Positions 27,018 to 36,697 of a stretch of DNA of 64,000 nt are shown here, piece by piece. The position numbers were made by a program, and so were the translations under genes. Every line of letters starts with the position of its first letter. Positions within the stretch are counted from its first letter, which is position 1. The stretch is taken from positions 114,516 to 178,515 of the forward strand of contig NZ_PJCA01000028.1 of NCBI RefSeq assembly GCF_002836355.1, written 5' to 3'. Source of the stretch: Moritella sp. Urea-trap-13 (lineage in GTDB: Bacteria; Pseudomonadota; Gammaproteobacteria; Enterobacterales; Moritellaceae). The notes under the pieces are model-generated. The model was not told the DNA's origin. It searched no databases and saw nothing but the letters and a program-made list of their open reading frames with translations.

Positions 27018-29186
27018 CTATAGAGCCTGCAATCTAGCGTAAGATACTACCAACCATTTACTACCGAGTTGATCGAACTCAATTTGAATGCGACATTGTG
27101 GACCACTGCCTTCATAATTCATCACAATACCTTCACCAAATTTGGCATGTAATACACGCTGACCTAATTGATAACCCGTAGACTCAAATGACATTTTTTC
27201 AGCACCGGCACTAAAACGTCCAAACTGCGTTGGTTGGCGGATCTGGGTTTTTAAACGGATCTCTTCAATGTACTTTTCAGGTATTTCACGGATGAAACGT
27301 GATGGACGGTGATTCATCTCTTTACCGTATAAACGACGTGACTCAGCGTAACTAATGTAGAGTTTTTTCATTGCACGGGTTATACCCACATAACAAAGAC
27401 GGCGTTCTTCTTCCATACGGCCTGATTCTTCGGTCGATTGCTGACTTGGGAACATGCCCTCTTCAACACCCACCATAAAGACTACTGGAAACTCCAAACC
27501 TTTTGCCGAGTGTAATGTCATCAATTGCACTGCATCTTCAAATTCATCCGCTTGGCCTTCTGCAGATTCTAATACCGCAAAAGCTAAGAATGCCGATAAC
27601 TCGGTCATTTCTTCACTGTCATCAGGGATCTTAAAACCACGGGCAGCAGAAACGAGTTCGTCTAAGTTCTCAATACGGGATTGGGCTTTCTCGCCTTTCT
27701 CCAGTTGGTACATAGATTTAAGGCCCGAGTGTAATACCACGTGATCGATTTGTTCATGTAGCGCTAACTCAGCAACATCGTTATCAAGTTCGGTGATCAG
27801 CTCAACAAACTTACGGATCGAACTTGCTGCACGTCCGGCGATCAAATTGTTATCGAGTAAATAGATCGCGGCTTGCCACAAGGTTGAGCCCTGTTCACGA
27901 CTCGCATCTCGTAATAATGACAATGCGCGATCACCAATACCACGGGTAGGTTTATTGACGATACGTTCAAATGCAGCGTCATCATCGCGGTTATTCTTCA
28001 GGCGCATATAAGCCATCGCATCTTTCACTTCAAGACGCGCGAAGAAACGTAGTCCACCATAGATACGATAAGCGAGTTGTTCTTGTAATAATGCATCTTC
28101 CACGACGCGAGACTGGGCATTGCTGCGGTATAAGATCGCGCAATCACTGAGTGAGCCGCCTTTATCTTGCCACTCTTTAATGCGGCCAACGACAAAACGT
28201 GCTTCATCGACTTCATTGAATGACGCATACAAGGAGATCGGTTCACCTTCTTTATCTTCGGTCCATAATTCTTTGCCCATACGCTCGCTGTTATTGACGA
28301 TAAGCGCATTGGCGGCATTCAAAATATTACTGCTCGAACGGTAATTCTGCTCAAGCTTAATGGTTTTTGAACCTTCAAAATCAGTTAAGAAGCGTTGGAT
28401 GTTTGCTACTTGCGCGCCACGCCAGCCATAAATAGACTGATCATCATCACCCACGATCATCAAGTTACCGCGATCACCCGTCAGCATACGTAGCCACGCA
28501 TATTGGATATTATTGGTATCTTGGAATTCGTCTACTAGGATGTTAGAAAAACGCTCTTGGTAATGGGCTAAAATATGCGGTTTGTGCAACCAAAGTTCAT
28601 GTGAGCGTAATAACAGTTCGCCGAAATCGACTAAACCAGCACGATCACAAGATTCTTGATAGGCTTGATAAATCTTGATCCAGGTACGTTCAATCGGATC
28701 ATAAGCCTGTAAATGTTCAGGGCGTAGACCTTCGTCTTTTTTACCGCCGATATACCACATCGCTTGTTTTGCTGGCCACTGCTTTTCATCTAGATTCATG
28801 GCTTTGATCAAACGTTTTAATAAACGCAGTTGATCATCACTGTCAATAATTTGAAATTCAGCTGGCAGACCGGCATCGAGATGGTGGGCGCGTAATAGAC
28901 GGTGAGCGATACCATGGAAGGTACCAATCCACATGCCTTGCTGGCGGCCTTTTAATAGCTTATCAACACGGCCACGCATTTCTGCGGCGGCTTTATTAGT
29001 AAAGGTTACTGCTAATAAAGAATAAGGTGAGCAGTCTTCAACCTGCATTAACCAAGCTAAGCGATGTACCAATACTCTGGTTTTGCCACTACCTGCGCCA
29101 GCTAAAACCAGCATGCTTGATGGTGGGGCCGCAACGGCATTACGCTGCTCATCATTGAGGCCGTCCAGTAAGAGAGATACATCCAT
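27018..29186 (-). CDS. uvrD: DNA helicase II UvrD
   Basis: UvrD is a 3'-5' superfamily I helicase for nucleotide excision and mismatch repair. The 722 residues contain Walker A LAGAGSGKT (to residue 36), motif Ia TFTNKAAAEM, motif II LVDEFQDTN, motif III GDDDQSIYGWRG, motif IV EQNYRSS, motif V LMTLHSAKGLEF and motif VI CYVGITRAM. The C-terminal Tudor-like end (GQRVLHAKFGEG) is present. E. coli UvrD is 720 residues. It follows yigB in the conserved dapF-DUF484-xerC-yigB-uvrD order. Confidence 0.97.
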   Translation of the reverse strand: MDVSLLLDGLNDEQRNAVAAPPSSMLVLAGAGSGKTRVLVHRLAWLMQVEDCSPYSLLAVTFTNKAAAEMRGRVDKLLKGRQQGMWIGTFHGIAHRLLRAHHLDAGLPAEFQIIDSDDQLRLLKRLIKAMNLDEKQWPAKQAMWYIGGKKDEGLRPEHLQAYDPIERTWIKIYQAYQESCDRAGLVDFGELLLRSHELWLHKPHILAHYQERFSNILVDEFQDTNNIQYAWLRMLTGDRGNLMIVGDDDQSIYGWRGAQVANIQRFLTDFEGSKTIKLEQNYRSSSNILNAANALIVNNSERMGKELWTEDKEGEPISLYASFNEVDEARFVVGRIKEWQDKGGSLSDCAILYRSNAQSRVVEDALLQEQLAYRIYGGLRFFARLEVKDAMAYMRLKNNRDDDAAFERIVNKPTRGIGDRALSLLRDASREQGSTLWQAAIYLLDNNLIAGRAASSIRKFVELITELDNDVAELALHEQIDHVVLHSGLKSMYQLEKGEKAQSRIENLDELVSAARGFKIPDDSEEMTELSAFLAFAVLESAEGQADEFEDAVQLMTLHSAKGLEFPVVFMVGVEEGMFPSQQSTEESGRMEEERRLCYVGITRAMKKLYISYAESRRLYGKEMNHRPSRFIREIPEKYIEEIRLKTQIRQPTQFGRFSAGAEKMSFESTGYQLGQRVLHAKFGEGIVMNYEGSGPQCRIQIEFDQLGSKWLVVSYARLQAL

Positions 29187-29232
29187 AATTTAGTCACCTT
29201 AGACTGTATATTTAATCAGTAGAATAAAAGGA

Positions 29233-29949
29233 TTATAACAGGCTTGTTAATTCATCCAAGTGCGTTATTTCAATATCGGGTAAATGACTGCTTTTGTTAC
29301 TGGTCATTAACGATTGTTGTTGATCATTAAACCAAGCTGACATAAAGCCATTGCTGATTGCACCAGCCACATCAGACTTAAGGTGATCACCAACATGGAG
29401 AATATGTTGAGGTGGTAATGCTAAGGTTTCTGCCGCAAGGGTAAATAAATCCGGATAGGGTTTCATTCTCAAGCCATTGCCCGGTTTTATCACTGCAGTA
29501 AAGAACGGCGTTAGGCCAATTTTATCAGTATCGACATTGCCATTGGTTACTGCAATTAACGGGACTTTACTCGCCAGTTCAGATAACACCGCAAAAGTAT
29601 TTTCAGGTACGACAAAGTCACTGCGCACGGCCAGTACTTGCGTAAAAATATCTTCGGCAACAAAGCGCGCGTCTTGTTCACTATAACCATGACGTAAAAA
29701 TAATGCGGTTAAGCAAGCAATGCGCATCGCACTGACATCATGTACCAAGCTCGGTTGTTGATGCATAACCTGGCGCTTTAATAGCAACCAAGCATTGTTA
29801 TCTAAATGCGTAATGTGTGGATATTGGCTGCGTAAATGCATGTGCATCCAAGCCTCGGCGCGGCGCACCACAGGACCGTTATCATATAAGGTATCGTCAA
29901 GATCGAAACTCATGGCTTTAATCTGTTGTAATCGTCGATAGAATTTCAT
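29233..29949 (-). CDS. yigB: HAD phosphatase YigB
   Basis: YigB removes phosphate from 5-amino-6-(5-phospho-D-ribitylamino)uracil in flavin synthesis, as known for E. coli. HAD motif I is SFDLDDTLYDNG, motif II AVTNGN, and motifs III/IV PGNGLRMKPYPDLF and HVGDHLKSDVAGA. I start at the ATG at 29949 (238 residues), which overlaps the xerC stop as TGATG; a TTG one codon earlier is possible. Translational coupling with xerC is likely. Confidence 0.9.
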   Translation of the reverse strand: MKFYRRLQQIKAMSFDLDDTLYDNGPVVRRAEAWMHMHLRSQYPHITHLDNNAWLLLKRQVMHQQPSLVHDVSAMRIACLTALFLRHGYSEQDARFVAEDIFTQVLAVRSDFVVPENTFAVLSELASKVPLIAVTNGNVDTDKIGLTPFFTAVIKPGNGLRMKPYPDLFTLAAETLALPPQHILHVGDHLKSDVAGAISNGFMSAWFNDQQQSLMTSNKSSHLPDIEITHLDELTSLL

Positions 29950-30935
29950 CAATCCTCTCTGTTCTTTTTCTTTGCGCGAGGGTGCGCAGCATCATATACC
30001 TTAGCTAGATGTTGAAAATCTAAACTGGTGTAGATCTGCGTGGTACTGATATTAGCATGCCCTAATAATTCTTGTACGGCACGTAAGTCGCCACTGGATT
30101 CGAGCATATGGGTGGCAAATGAATGGCGTAATTTATGCGGATGCACATGACTGGTGAGTGTTTGTTGTTGTCCCCATTTCGCCATACGGCTTTGCACACT
30201 ACGATGTGAGATCCGACGGCGCAGCTGACTGACAAATAATGCCGGTTGCGCGCTATCAGCATATTCACAGCGTACTTTCAGCCATGCTTTTAATGCGGTG
30301 ATCGCGACACTGCCGATAGGTAACTGACGCTGTTTATCGCCTTTACCAATCACGCGCATGGTTTTTTCACTTAGTTTAACGTCTTTTAAATCTAAATTAA
30401 CCAGTTCATCTAACCGTAAACCCGCCGAATACATCAACTCCATCATGGCTTTATCACGCAGCACTAAAAACGGAGCATCTTTTTCTTCTGCATTGGAAAC
30501 CGCGAGTAATTGATTAATTTCATCGACATCCAGATTTTTGGGTAATGATTTATGTTGTCTGGGGGCTGATACACCTTTAGCAGGGTTGGCACTCAAATCA
30601 CCTTGCAGTACCAAATAATCACAAAAACTGCGCAAGGCGGATAATTTTGTCGCCAGACTGCGCGGCGATAAACCCAACTTATGATTTAAAGTCGCTAACT
30701 TACGTACTTGGGATGCATCAAGCGCACGCCATTCCGTGAGCGGAAATGTCAGCATTTGCTCGGCGAATAAGGTCAGATGACGGCGATAGTTACGCGCAGT
30801 ATGCAGACTCAATTGGCGCTCACTGGTGATATAACGTAAAAACCGTTCAATCGGTTTAAGCAATTGTACAGGTAGATCGCACGGTGCAGGTAGGTCACTA
30901 CCTGCGGCGATATTATTTTTTGATGGCGTTGTCAC
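29949..30935 (-). CDS. xerC: Tyrosine recombinase XerC
   Basis: With XerD it resolves chromosome dimers at dif. The 328 residues have a SAM-like N-terminal domain ([17 protein letters not shown]) and a catalytic domain with the Arg in [12 protein letters not shown], the Lys in [42 protein letters not shown] (His and nucleophile Tyr). The N-terminus is about 25 residues longer than in E. coli. It overlaps the DUF484 gene by 23 bp. Confidence 0.96.
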   Translation of the reverse strand: MTTPSKNNIAAGSDLPAPCDLPVQLLKPIERFLRYITSERQLSLHTARNYRRHLTLFAEQMLTFPLTEWRALDASQVRKLATLNHKLGLSPRSLATKLSALRSFCDYLVLQGDLSANPAKGVSAPRQHKSLPKNLDVDEINQLLAVSNAEEKDAPFLVLRDKAMMELMYSAGLRLDELVNLDLKDVKLSEKTMRVIGKGDKQRQLPIGSVAITALKAWLKVRCEYADSAQPALFVSQLRRRISHRSVQSRMAKWGQQQTLTSHVHPHKLRHSFATHMLESSGDLRAVQELLGHANISTTQIYTSLDFQHLAKVYDAAHPRAKKKNRED

Positions 30936-31638
30936 GTAAAGGCATCAGTTGCGGTAACAGGGTAGAGATAATGCGGCAAAGTTGACCTAACAGCAAGTTA
31001 TCCATGCCCGCTTGGTAATGATCGGCGTTGGCACTACCGATAGCGAGTAAACCATATTCGCCACGCTCACCCAGTGCCATTAAGGCCACTGAGTTAACCA
31101 AGGCATCTTGGCCAAACAGCAGGGCTTTATCGACACCTGCCACAGGACCAAAGTAATGGTCACCACCGGCAAATTGCTGCTGACGCATGCGCACTAACTG
31201 TCCCGCTGAAATAGCCAGCGGCAGATATTGTGATTTAAGATGAAAGTAAGCTTCATTAAGATGTAAATTAACCGCAGCTAAAGGCAATTGCGATTGAATT
31301 TTCGTCACCAGAATACGCTGCATTTGCATCACTGAAGTGCAATTAAACAAGGCGGTATAAATATCTGCATAGATACGAAATAATTTATCGTTGTCAGCGG
31401 CAATAGCCACTAACTGTTGTAACTGTTGTTCTAGTTCGGCAATACGTTGACGCTGACGTTCTAATCGCAAGGTAACCAAAGACACACTGCCTTGCGCACC
31501 ATGCGATATCGGTAGGGAGTCGACTAAATCATTATTACGCACAAAGAAATCCGGATCCGCCTGCAGAAAAGCAATCACATCTTGCTCTGTTAGCACCGAC
31601 GGTTCCGCGATTAACATCGACGCTGCAACGTCGCTCAT
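30913..31638 (-). CDS. DUF484 family protein
   Basis: This is a 241-residue cytoplasmic protein. The ATG at 31638 overlaps the dapF stop as ATGA, which fixes the start; the N-terminus then reads [21 protein letters not shown] short helical domain with [12 protein letters not shown] leads into a coiled coil ([19 protein letters not shown]) and a GAF-like domain with [20 protein letters not shown] (read as [11 protein letters not shown]). This is the YigA/DUF484 position between dapF and xerC. The biochemical role is unknown. Confidence 0.85.
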   Translation of the reverse strand: MSDVAASMLIAEPSVLTEQDVIAFLQADPDFFVRNNDLVDSLPISHGAQGSVSLVTLRLERQRQRIAELEQQLQQLVAIAADNDKLFRIYADIYTALFNCTSVMQMQRILVTKIQSQLPLAAVNLHLNEAYFHLKSQYLPLAISAGQLVRMRQQQFAGGDHYFGPVAGVDKALLFGQDALVNSVALMALGERGEYGLLAIGSANADHYQAGMDNLLLGQLCRIISTLLPQLMPLRDNAIKK

Positions 31639-32465
31639 ATATTTATTTGTCCATCGTAAACGAGTGTTGCAGGACCAGTCATAAAGACCGGTGTACCAGG
31701 ACCGCGCCATGATATTTGTAATTTACCGCCAGGCAGTTCCATACACACATCTTGACCGAGTTTCCCCTGTAATTGACCGACAACCGCTGCCGCGCAAGCA
31801 CCAGTGCCACACGCACGTGTTTCACCGACACCACGTTCATATACCCGTAACTTGGCATGTTCCGGTGACAATACCTGCATGAAACCAGCATTAACACGGT
31901 TAGGAAAACGTTCATGATGAGCGATCGCATGACCAAGATCGGCCAACGGCGCCGCATCGATGTCATCGACTAACGTGACACAATGTGGGTTGCCCATAGA
32001 CACAGCACCACAAAACACCGTGCTGTCTAAGGCGCGTAAAATATAGGTTTTTTCCTGCTGCTTGGCACGGAATGGTATTTTATCAGGGGCTAATTCAGGC
32101 ACCCCCATATTCACCGTGATCTGACCATCGTACTCCACTTGTAACGTGATCTTACCTGAGCTAGTACTTACCGAGATTTTACTTTTATTGGTTAAACCTT
32201 TATGACGCACGAAACTAGCAAAACAGCGCGCGCCATTACCACACTGCTCCACTTCGCTGCCATCGGCATTAAAAATACGATAGTGAAAATCAAGATCAGG
32301 ATCATAAGGTGCTTCGACCACTAACAGTTGATCAAAGCCAATACCGGTATTTCGATCCGCCAAACGACGGATATTGTCATTATTAAAAAATACATTTTGG
32401 GTCACACAGTCAACAACCATGAAATCATTACCCAAACCGTGCATTTTTGAAAACTGTATAAACAT
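31635..32465 (-). CDS. dapF: Diaminopimelate epimerase
   Basis: DapF converts LL- to meso-diaminopimelate for lysine and peptidoglycan. The 276 residues contain both catalytic cysteines, in [10 protein letters not shown] and [11 protein letters not shown], and begin [19 protein letters not shown] as in E. coli. It follows lysA, so both final steps of lysine synthesis are encoded together. Confidence 0.97.
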   Translation of the reverse strand: MFIQFSKMHGLGNDFMVVDCVTQNVFFNNDNIRRLADRNTGIGFDQLLVVEAPYDPDLDFHYRIFNADGSEVEQCGNGARCFASFVRHKGLTNKSKISVSTSSGKITLQVEYDGQITVNMGVPELAPDKIPFRAKQQEKTYILRALDSTVFCGAVSMGNPHCVTLVDDIDAAPLADLGHAIAHHERFPNRVNAGFMQVLSPEHAKLRVYERGVGETRACGTGACAAAVVGQLQGKLGQDVCMELPGGKLQISWRGPGTPVFMTGPATLVYDGQINI

Positions 32466-32503
32466 ATGAACCTGTAACCCTTATTTCATTCTGTAGGTAA
32501 ATA

Positions 32504-33760
32504 CTACTGTGCAGGTAAAATCGCTTCGTCTTTCCAGATCTCAGCCAGTTCTTCTCGACGACGAATTAAATGCGCCACATCACCATCAACCATCACTTCA
32601 GCAGGTCGACTACGAGAATTATAGTTAGAGCTCATGGTTGAGCCATATGCACCGGCAGAGCGTACAACAATATAATCATCCATAGCGATGGTTAAATCAC
32701 GGTTCTTACCTAAGAAATCACCAGTTTCACAAATAGGACCAACCACGTCATAATTGCGAGATTCACGCACTAATGATTTATTCACTGGCGCAATCGCTTG
32801 CCATGCACTGTATAGCGCTGGACGAATCAGATCATTCATTGCCGCATCGACGATAGCAAAGTTTTTATGTTCAGTAAGTTTAATATATTCAACTTTACTC
32901 ACCAAAATACCGGCATTAGCCATGATGGCACGGCCCGGTTCAAAAATAAGCGCCAGTTTACGACCCGCTAACTTATCTTTTAATGCCTGTGCATATTCCG
33001 CTGGCAATGGTGGCGTTTCGCCTTCATAAGGCACACCTAAACCGCCGCCGACATCAAGATGCGTTAGCACGATGCCTTGTGCTGACAATTTATCAATTAA
33101 TACCAACAACTTATCTACCGCCTCTAGAAACGGTGATAATTCAGTCAATTGAGAACCAATGTGGCAATCAACGCCGTTTAATTTAATACCCAGCATTTTG
33201 CTGGCCGCTTGATAAACACCTTCAGCCAGATCGATGTCGATACCGAATTTGTTTTCTTTTAAACCGGTAGAGATATATGGATGCGTACCGGCATCAATAT
33301 TCGGGTTAACGCGGATAGATATTGGCGCTTGTACACCTCGGCTTAACGCAATTTCATTAATGCGCTCTAACTCAGATGTCGATTCAACATTAAAACAATG
33401 AATTTGATGATCGAGTGCTAAATTAATTTCAGCGATGGTTTTACCGACACCCGAGAACACTATTTTGCTTGGATCACCACCCGCCGCTATCACTCGTAAC
33501 AATTCGCCACCTGAGACAATATCGAAACCTGATCCTAAACGCGCCATCACGTTAAGCACTGCAATATTCGAATTAGCCTTTACCGCATAACAAACCAAGT
33601 GCGGGTGCTCACCAGCAGCATCATTAAATGCGTGCCAATGGCGTTCAATTGTCGCTCGGCTATATACATATGTTGGCGTACCAAATTTTTCTGCAACGTC
33701 TGCAATCGCACACTGTTCCGCAAATAACTGGCCATCATCCTGATAATTAAAATAATCCAA
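32504..33760 (-). CDS. lysA: Diaminopimelate decarboxylase
   Basis: LysA is the PLP enzyme that makes L-lysine from meso-diaminopimelate. I start at the TTG at 33760 (418 residues, MDYFNYQDDGQLFAEQC). It has AAGGA eight bases upstream and gives the family N-terminus; the open frame runs 14 codons further up to an ATG. The PLP lysine is in CYAVKANSN, the glycine loop is DVGGGLG, and the active-site cysteine region is GPICETGDFLG. No lysine riboswitch fits in the 66 bp upstream. Confidence 0.96.
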   Translation of the reverse strand: MDYFNYQDDGQLFAEQCAIADVAEKFGTPTYVYSRATIERHWHAFNDAAGEHPHLVCYAVKANSNIAVLNVMARLGSGFDIVSGGELLRVIAAGGDPSKIVFSGVGKTIAEINLALDHQIHCFNVESTSELERINEIALSRGVQAPISIRVNPNIDAGTHPYISTGLKENKFGIDIDLAEGVYQAASKMLGIKLNGVDCHIGSQLTELSPFLEAVDKLLVLIDKLSAQGIVLTHLDVGGGLGVPYEGETPPLPAEYAQALKDKLAGRKLALIFEPGRAIMANAGILVSKVEYIKLTEHKNFAIVDAAMNDLIRPALYSAWQAIAPVNKSLVRESRNYDVVGPICETGDFLGKNRDLTIAMDDYIVVRSAGAYGSTMSSNYNSRSRPAEVMVDGDVAHLIRRREELAEIWKDEAILPAQ

Positions 33761-33826
33761 TGCTCTATTCCTTTTCTTTAATTCGTAAACACATCCATTC
33801 ATTGTCGATCATGCAACAATGCTTGT

Positions 33827-34036
33827 TTATTCTGCTGCAGCGTTTGGCGTCTCACTCGCGGTATTGTTATCAACACTTGTCGCTGTCTGTGTTGTTACCT
33901 GTTTTGGCTTGGCTTTCGCCGCATCAGGTCCCGTTCCAGGTGCATATAAAGGACCTGAAATACCACAACCACTCAGTAAGCCAGCACTAAATAGAAAGGC
34001 TAATGTAATAAATGTTGTTTTTCTTGCTTGGCTCAT
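33827..34036 (-). CDS. lptM: LPS-assembly lipoprotein LptM (YifL)
   Basis: This 69-residue lipoprotein has a signal peptide and the lipobox LLSGC, followed by GISGPLYAPG, the LptM signature (CG..GPLY.P). In E. coli LptM helps oxidative maturation of LptD in the outer-membrane translocon. It stands upstream of lysA-dapF and divergent from cyaY, as in E. coli apart from lysA. Confidence 0.92.
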   Translation of the reverse strand: MSQARKTTFITLAFLFSAGLLSGCGISGPLYAPGTGPDAAKAKPKQVTTQTATSVDNNTASETPNAAAE

Positions 34037-34112
34037 AACCGACTCAATGATAAATTAATTCTATCCCTTATAATCGCACTGACAAAATTAAAAGCAATAG
34101 GATTAATAAAAA

Positions 34113-34424
34113 ATGACTGATTCAGAATTCCACGAACAAGTAGATGAACTATTAATTAGCTTTGAAGAGATCATTGATGACAGTGATGTTGAGCTCGATT
34201 ATGAAAACAGCAACAGTATTTTGACTCTATACTGCCGTGATGGTTCGCAAATCATTTTGAACAAACAAGCACCATTACATCAGCTTTGGGTAGCAACAAA
34301 AGCCAATGGCCATCACTTTGAATTTAACAATGATGTGTGGATTGATAATCGCACGCAGCAGTCTTTATCTGTGGTATTGACCGACGCGGTTAAAAATCAG
34401 GGCGGTGAAGACGTTAACTTCTAG
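34113..34424 (+). CDS. cyaY: Frataxin homologue CyaY
   Basis: CyaY is a 103-residue iron-binding regulator of IscS in iron-sulfur assembly. The acidic helix (FEEIIDDSDVELDYEN) and beta-sheet signature (NKQAPLHQLWVATKANGHHF) are typical. In E. coli cyaY faces cyaA directly; here two CsrB-type RNAs and a qnr-like gene are inserted between them. Confidence 0.96.
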   Translation: MTDSEFHEQVDELLISFEEIIDDSDVELDYENSNSILTLYCRDGSQIILNKQAPLHQLWVATKANGHHFEFNNDVWIDNRTQQSLSVVLTDAVKNQGGEDVNF

Positions 34425-34496
34425 TATGCAATGCTACCAATGACGTAAATAGACGTGATTGGTATGCTTTAGCTAATTGCTAAATTTTAAGCAAAG

Positions 34497-34532
34497 AAAA
34501 AGGCCGCACTAGATAACTAATGCGGCCTTTTT
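34497..34532. terminator. Bidirectional terminator shared by cyaY and the first csrB-like RNA
   Basis: A 12-bp stem aaaaaggccgca/tgcggccttttt has T tails on both strands. It lies 72 bases after cyaY and forms the 3' end of the minus-strand RNA. Confidence 0.9.
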
Positions 34533-34807
34533 ACGTTGTCGTAATAGCTCATATCCTTGAACTTATTGTGCTCCCTGCACTTAGACGTTTTTACCTAATC
34601 CGTTAGGTGATTTACTTTTCCCCAATCCTTTGAGTTGTTCCTTTGGCAATCCTAGCCTAACAAGTCATCCTAACCTGTTTCTCATCTCCGTCCTGGAGGT
34701 GTCCTTTATTCACTCAAAATCCGTGAGTGCTATCCTTGTAATCCACCACATCCTTGCGGTTTCAGTAGAGGGCCAAGTCATCATCCTGATGAGCTTCCTG
34801 CTTCTCT
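34497..34807 (-). ncRNA. csrB: CsrB-family small RNA, copy 1
   Basis: About 310 nt on the minus strand contain some 17 GGA motifs, many displayed in short hairpin loops (CATCAGGATG, CTCACGGATTTTGAG, CCTAACGGATTAGG). It contains AAAGGACACCTCCAGGA with a GGAG arm following, near-identical to a block of E. coli CsrB. Its 3' part has AAGGAT...TGCAGGGAGC like E. coli. A TATATT -10 lies at 34820-34815, and a shared terminator ends it. These RNAs sequester the translational regulator CsrA. Most small ORFs in this interval are antisense artefacts. Confidence 0.9.
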
Positions 34808-35010
34808 GGAAACAAATATAACAAACCTAAAAACAATAGATAGCGATAAAAAAAATTAAATTATTGCCACGACACGAATTCTCCAGTGAAAATTGCTATA
34901 AATACCGTGAGAATAGGCTTTAAGCAGTAAAGTAGCAGCAATAAATATCTTCACACCCGAGGATCACCCCTGAATATAAGTACTATGTCTCTGAGCATGA
35001 ATAGTCGATC

Positions 35011-35017
35011 TCTTACA
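35011..35017 (-). promoter_or_regulatory. Candidate VarA/UvrY half-site, csrB copy 1
   Basis: On the minus strand TGTAAGAGATC matches the left half of the UvrY/VarA palindrome TGTAAG-N6-CTTACA. It lies about 205 bp upstream of the predicted RNA start, the same distance as the site for copy 2. Confidence 0.45.
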
Positions 35018-35099
35018 CGTCAATTTAAGTGGATAAACTCATCTTCAGTATCCTGTAAATCAGCAGCTGTTTATTTGTGATCGAGATCACTCTACCTTA

Positions 35100-35756
35100 T
35101 TAATCACCACTAATAATCAATCCAAAAGGCGCTAATAGTTGTTCCTGCTGCCAGCTGCAAATCGTCACACCGTACAAATTAACCTGTCTCGGGTCGAGAC
35201 CGGTTAAATCTACGTGACTTAAATTACAATACTGAAGATTAAACTGCGACCAGCTTTCTTGAGAAAACTCACCGCGGCTCAAATCAGAACCCTGTAATGA
35301 GGCGCCGACTAAATTACAGCCGGTCCAGCGGTTTTCATACAACTCACATTTTTCCAACCGCTGATCAGCAAGGTTGGCATAACTCAAATTACATTGCGTT
35401 ATATAAACAGAACAAAAGAAGATTTTTTGGGTAATATAATTAGCAAAACTGGCACGACTAAAATCGCCGCCCTTTAAATTACAGCCACGAAACTCACTAC
35501 CAAAACACTCAGCACCAATAAACCGGCTCATATTTAAATCGCAATTTTTAAAACTCGCGCCTTTCAAGTCAGCATAATCAAAACAGCAACCGCTGATATC
35601 CCCTTGCTCGATAAATTTACAATCAACAAACTCAGCATCACTTAACTGGGCATGATTAAAATCACAACGGTAAAAGGCACAGCGTGTAAAAATCATCGAT
35701 TCAAGGTCTTGTTCGCTAAAATCGGTTTCTATAAATTTGTTATCGGTGGTCTTCAT
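35100..35756 (-). CDS. Chromosomal Qnr-type pentapeptide-repeat protein
   Basis: The protein is a right-handed quadrilateral beta-helix of A(D/N)LXX repeats that mimics DNA and protects gyrase and topoisomerase IV from quinolones in the Qnr family. Starting at the ATG at 35756 gives 218 residues, exactly the Qnr length; an ATG three codons earlier is too close to its ribosome site. Blocks shared with QnrA and QnrS include FVDCKFIEQGDISGC, NLSYANLADQRLEKCELYENRW, GASLQGSDLSRGEFS and GLDPRQVNL, and the QnrA-like C-terminus ICSWQQEQLL. No LexA box or mobile element was seen, so this is probably an ancestral chromosomal gene. Confidence 0.9.
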   Translation of the reverse strand: MKTTDNKFIETDFSEQDLESMIFTRCAFYRCDFNHAQLSDAEFVDCKFIEQGDISGCCFDYADLKGASFKNCDLNMSRFIGAECFGSEFRGCNLKGGDFSRASFANYITQKIFFCSVYITQCNLSYANLADQRLEKCELYENRWTGCNLVGASLQGSDLSRGEFSQESWSQFNLQYCNLSHVDLTGLDPRQVNLYGVTICSWQQEQLLAPFGLIISGD

Positions 35757-36080
35757 TATGTTCATCTCTTGCTCGAATTAGCCTTAGATTACTACCAACA
35801 TGCAGCTCATACCTAACACTATTACAGGACTAAATTGAAATGAAAACACATGATTCAAATGGCGATTTTAAGCTGGATAATAGCGCTGTAGTAAAGATAA
35901 AAAGAATCAAATTGAGTCGTAGCCGAATGTTCAACAGCGATTACGATAAGCCTTGTTAAGAGCGCTAAACATAGATGGGCATAAATGCACCATACCTGCA
36001 AGGAATTGTACAAAAAACCAGCAAGGCAAACACTTGGCGAAACGTTGAAAATAGACGTGAAAATAAAACAGCGGATAAAG

Positions 36081-36405
36081 AAAAGGACGGCATAAATGCC
36101 GTCCTTAAATAGTCGTGTAGCCCAATCCTTGAACTAATTTTGCTCCCTGCAAATTGACTTACCTAATGTCCTTTAGGTTTAACTCCCAATCCATCGGGTA
36201 TTTTTTATTACCATCCTGGTACAATAAATCAAGCCGATTTATTTCCTCTCCATCCTGGAGGTGTCCTTTATACTCATATCCGTTGAGTGTCCATCACATC
36301 TTCATCCTGAAGATTTTTCCTTGCGACCACATCCTGTGGTAAATCCTATTCGATAATCCATATCTAGTTAGTAATCCTTACCAACTACGTCTGCGTCCTT
36401 ACGGA
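36081..36405 (-). ncRNA. csrB: CsrB-family small RNA, copy 2
   Basis: About 325 nt on the minus strand carry some 19 GGA motifs, with hairpin loops such as ACCAGGATGGT, CTTCAGGATGAAG, ACCACAGGATGTGGT and CTCCAGGATGGAG. The last is preceded by AAAGGACAC exactly as in copy 1 and in E. coli CsrB. A TATAGT -10 lies at 36416-36411, and the stem aaggacggca/tgccgtcctt with a T-rich tail (36083-36106) ends the RNA. Copies 1 and 2 share the 3' block around TGCAGGGAGC but differ elsewhere, so the duplication is not recent. Confidence 0.9.
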
Positions 36406-36584
36406 TACCTACTATAGAGAAATCCCATTTTGCTGCAATGCATAAATCGACTTTTTTGCATAAAAAATACAAGATCTAGGTCACAAAACAAATTTACAAT
36501 CTTAATATCAATAACTTAAAAGCAATGACAAGGTGTATCACATGGCTGAAAACGAATAAGCCCACAACAATAAAATATCAAAGT

Positions 36585-36613
36585 CTTACAGTTAAAATGG
36601 TCAATGTCTTACA
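36585..36613 (-). promoter_or_regulatory. Candidate VarA/UvrY region, csrB copy 2
   Basis: Two TCTTACA half-sites (36584-36590, 36607-36613) lie 23 bp apart. The farther one is about 205 bp upstream of the predicted csrB start. Neither forms the full 18-bp palindrome. Confidence 0.4.
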
Positions 36614-36697
36614 GTGTAAAATCGAATTAAAAACTAAAAGTTGTCGTTTTCAATAAAATCACCTAATAGGTGACAATGATTGATATACAATGCGGGA

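Noticed and set aside
33761..33826. Lysine riboswitch before lysA
   Set aside because: The gap to lptM is 66 bp, too short for the roughly 170-nt element, and no matching core was seen.
34630..36342. Short plus-strand frames at 34630-34821 and 36154-36342
   Set aside because: Both are antisense to the CsrB-type RNAs.
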